NCBI GenBank assembly: GCA_001414345.1
Contig: LLCB01000389.1
Coordinates: 1-48,131 of the forward strand
DNA: 48,131 nucleotides
Direction of reading: 5' to 3'
From: Hymenoscyphus infarciens
Lineage: Eukaryota; Ascomycota; Leotiomycetes; Helotiales; Helotiaceae
In this document: positions 47,429-48,131 of the stretch, piece after piece
Layout: every line of letters begins with the position of its first letter
Position numbering within the stretch: position 1 is the first letter of the stretch
Translations under genes and position numbers: made by a program
Notes under the pieces: model-generated
What the model saw: the letters and a program-made list of their open reading frames with translations, nothing else
Told to the model about the DNA's origin: nothing
Databases searched by the model: none

Positions 47429-48007
47429 TATAACGATATAAGTAGGTGGTATATTAGAGAGAAAAGTCTATAATGTTTCTTATAATATACTAAGTAACTA
47501 AGTAATCTATTTAATACTAGAATTCTAAGAATAACGGAGATTATATCAAGTATTAGTAGAAAGAGTTAATATACTAGTAGAGAAGTAGAGGAGAATAGTT
47601 TTTTTTAGCTAGAAGTTAATAGAATACTTGGTTTTAGTCTTAGTATTTTCTAAAAACTTATAAGATTAGAAAAAATATAAAAATAAAGAAAATAAGAAGA
47701 TAAAAAGAAGATAAAAAGAAGGTAAGAAGAAAAAAAAAGGAGAAAGTAAGAATAAGAAGAAATAAGAAGAAAAAGAAAATATAAAAAAAAGATATATTTT
47801 TTATTATAAAGAATAATTCTTTATAACTCTAAGAGCTTAATTTAATTACTCTTCTTCTTATAACTTAAAGTAAAAGTTCTTAATACTAAATTAAGCTTTA
47901 TATAAGAATCTTTTAATATATATAATAAAATAAATTTTTAAATAATATGTCTAATTTATAATATCTAGTTAGAATTATAAGATTCTAGTACTAAAAACTT
48001 AATTTCT

Positions 48008-48046
<39 letters not shown>

Positions 48047-48131
48047 AAATTTTTATTTTATTTATTATATTTTTTTATTATTTTTTTTTTAATTTTTTTT
48101 TTTAATATTAAAAATATTATTTTATATTTTT
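47429..48131. other. AT-rich terminal low-complexity sequence
   Basis: RIP-like AT-rich DNA with few CpA. 47660-47800 is purine-rich with AAGAAGATAAAAAGAAG repeats. 48008-48039 is an uninterrupted T-run and the last 90 bp are almost only A and T. It looks like a contig that ended in low-complexity sequence; no gene or telomeric repeat is present. Confidence 0.6.

Overview
The window reads as a filamentous ascomycete (Pezizomycotina) chromosome segment, probably a contig reaching its own end on the right. Protein-coding genes are broken by many short introns (46-72 nt, GT..AG, with CTAAC/CTGAC-type branch sites). Two tRNA genes carry introns after position 37. Long stretches are extremely AT-rich with CpA/TpG almost absent and TpA in excess, which is the footprint of repeat-induced point mutation (RIP). 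The proteins resemble those of Leotiomycetes or related classes, but I cannot fix the genus.

Layout. 1-1040 is an AT-rich tandem satellite made of hairpin units. 1869-13656 is a large, RIP-destroyed LTR retrotransposon of the Ty3/Gypsy type, coded on the minus strand, with two short LTR copies and readable traces of reverse transcriptase, RNase H and perhaps integrase. At about 13.6 kb the base composition changes abruptly to normal genic DNA. 14.99-15.62 kb holds a broken start of a GMC oxidoreductase gene.

16.8-20.6 kb holds two intact genes on the plus strand: sorting nexin-4 (Snx4/Atg24) and thioredoxin reductase. The latter has an in-frame upstream extension that looks like a mitochondrial presequence but lacks an AUG. 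20.6-25.2 kb is gene-poor: a short inverted-repeat element, an intron-containing tRNA-Pro, a decayed NACHT P-loop fragment and a frameshifted 2EXR-type ORF. 25.9-28.7 kb is a five-exon, minus-strand gene for a large Ser-rich, C2H2-like zinc-finger protein. A tRNA-Thr lies at 30.6 kb. 30.7-34.8 kb has no gene I can support.

34.79-36.26 kb is a RIP-decayed Tc1/mariner DNA transposon with TA target duplications and a DD34E signature. 37.1-38.8 kb is a DUF1776 (SDR-like, membrane-anchored) gene. 40.3-41.2 kb, minus strand, is the five-CCCH-finger polyadenylation factor Yth1/CPSF30. A 3-kb intergenic region rich in short repeats separates it from a divergent GH18 chitinase (44.1-45.6 kb). The right end (45.6-48.1 kb) is a run of minisatellites, a long polypyrimidine tract, a Harbinger/Tourist-like MITE and AT-rich low-complexity sequence.

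The genes do not form a pathway; they are ordinary housekeeping genes (endosomal sorting, redox, mRNA 3' processing, cell-wall chitin turnover) between blocks of silenced repeats. I found no clear new gene system. The best leads are the non-AUG presequence of thioredoxin reductase, the hairpin satellite, and the unusually long Gypsy element.
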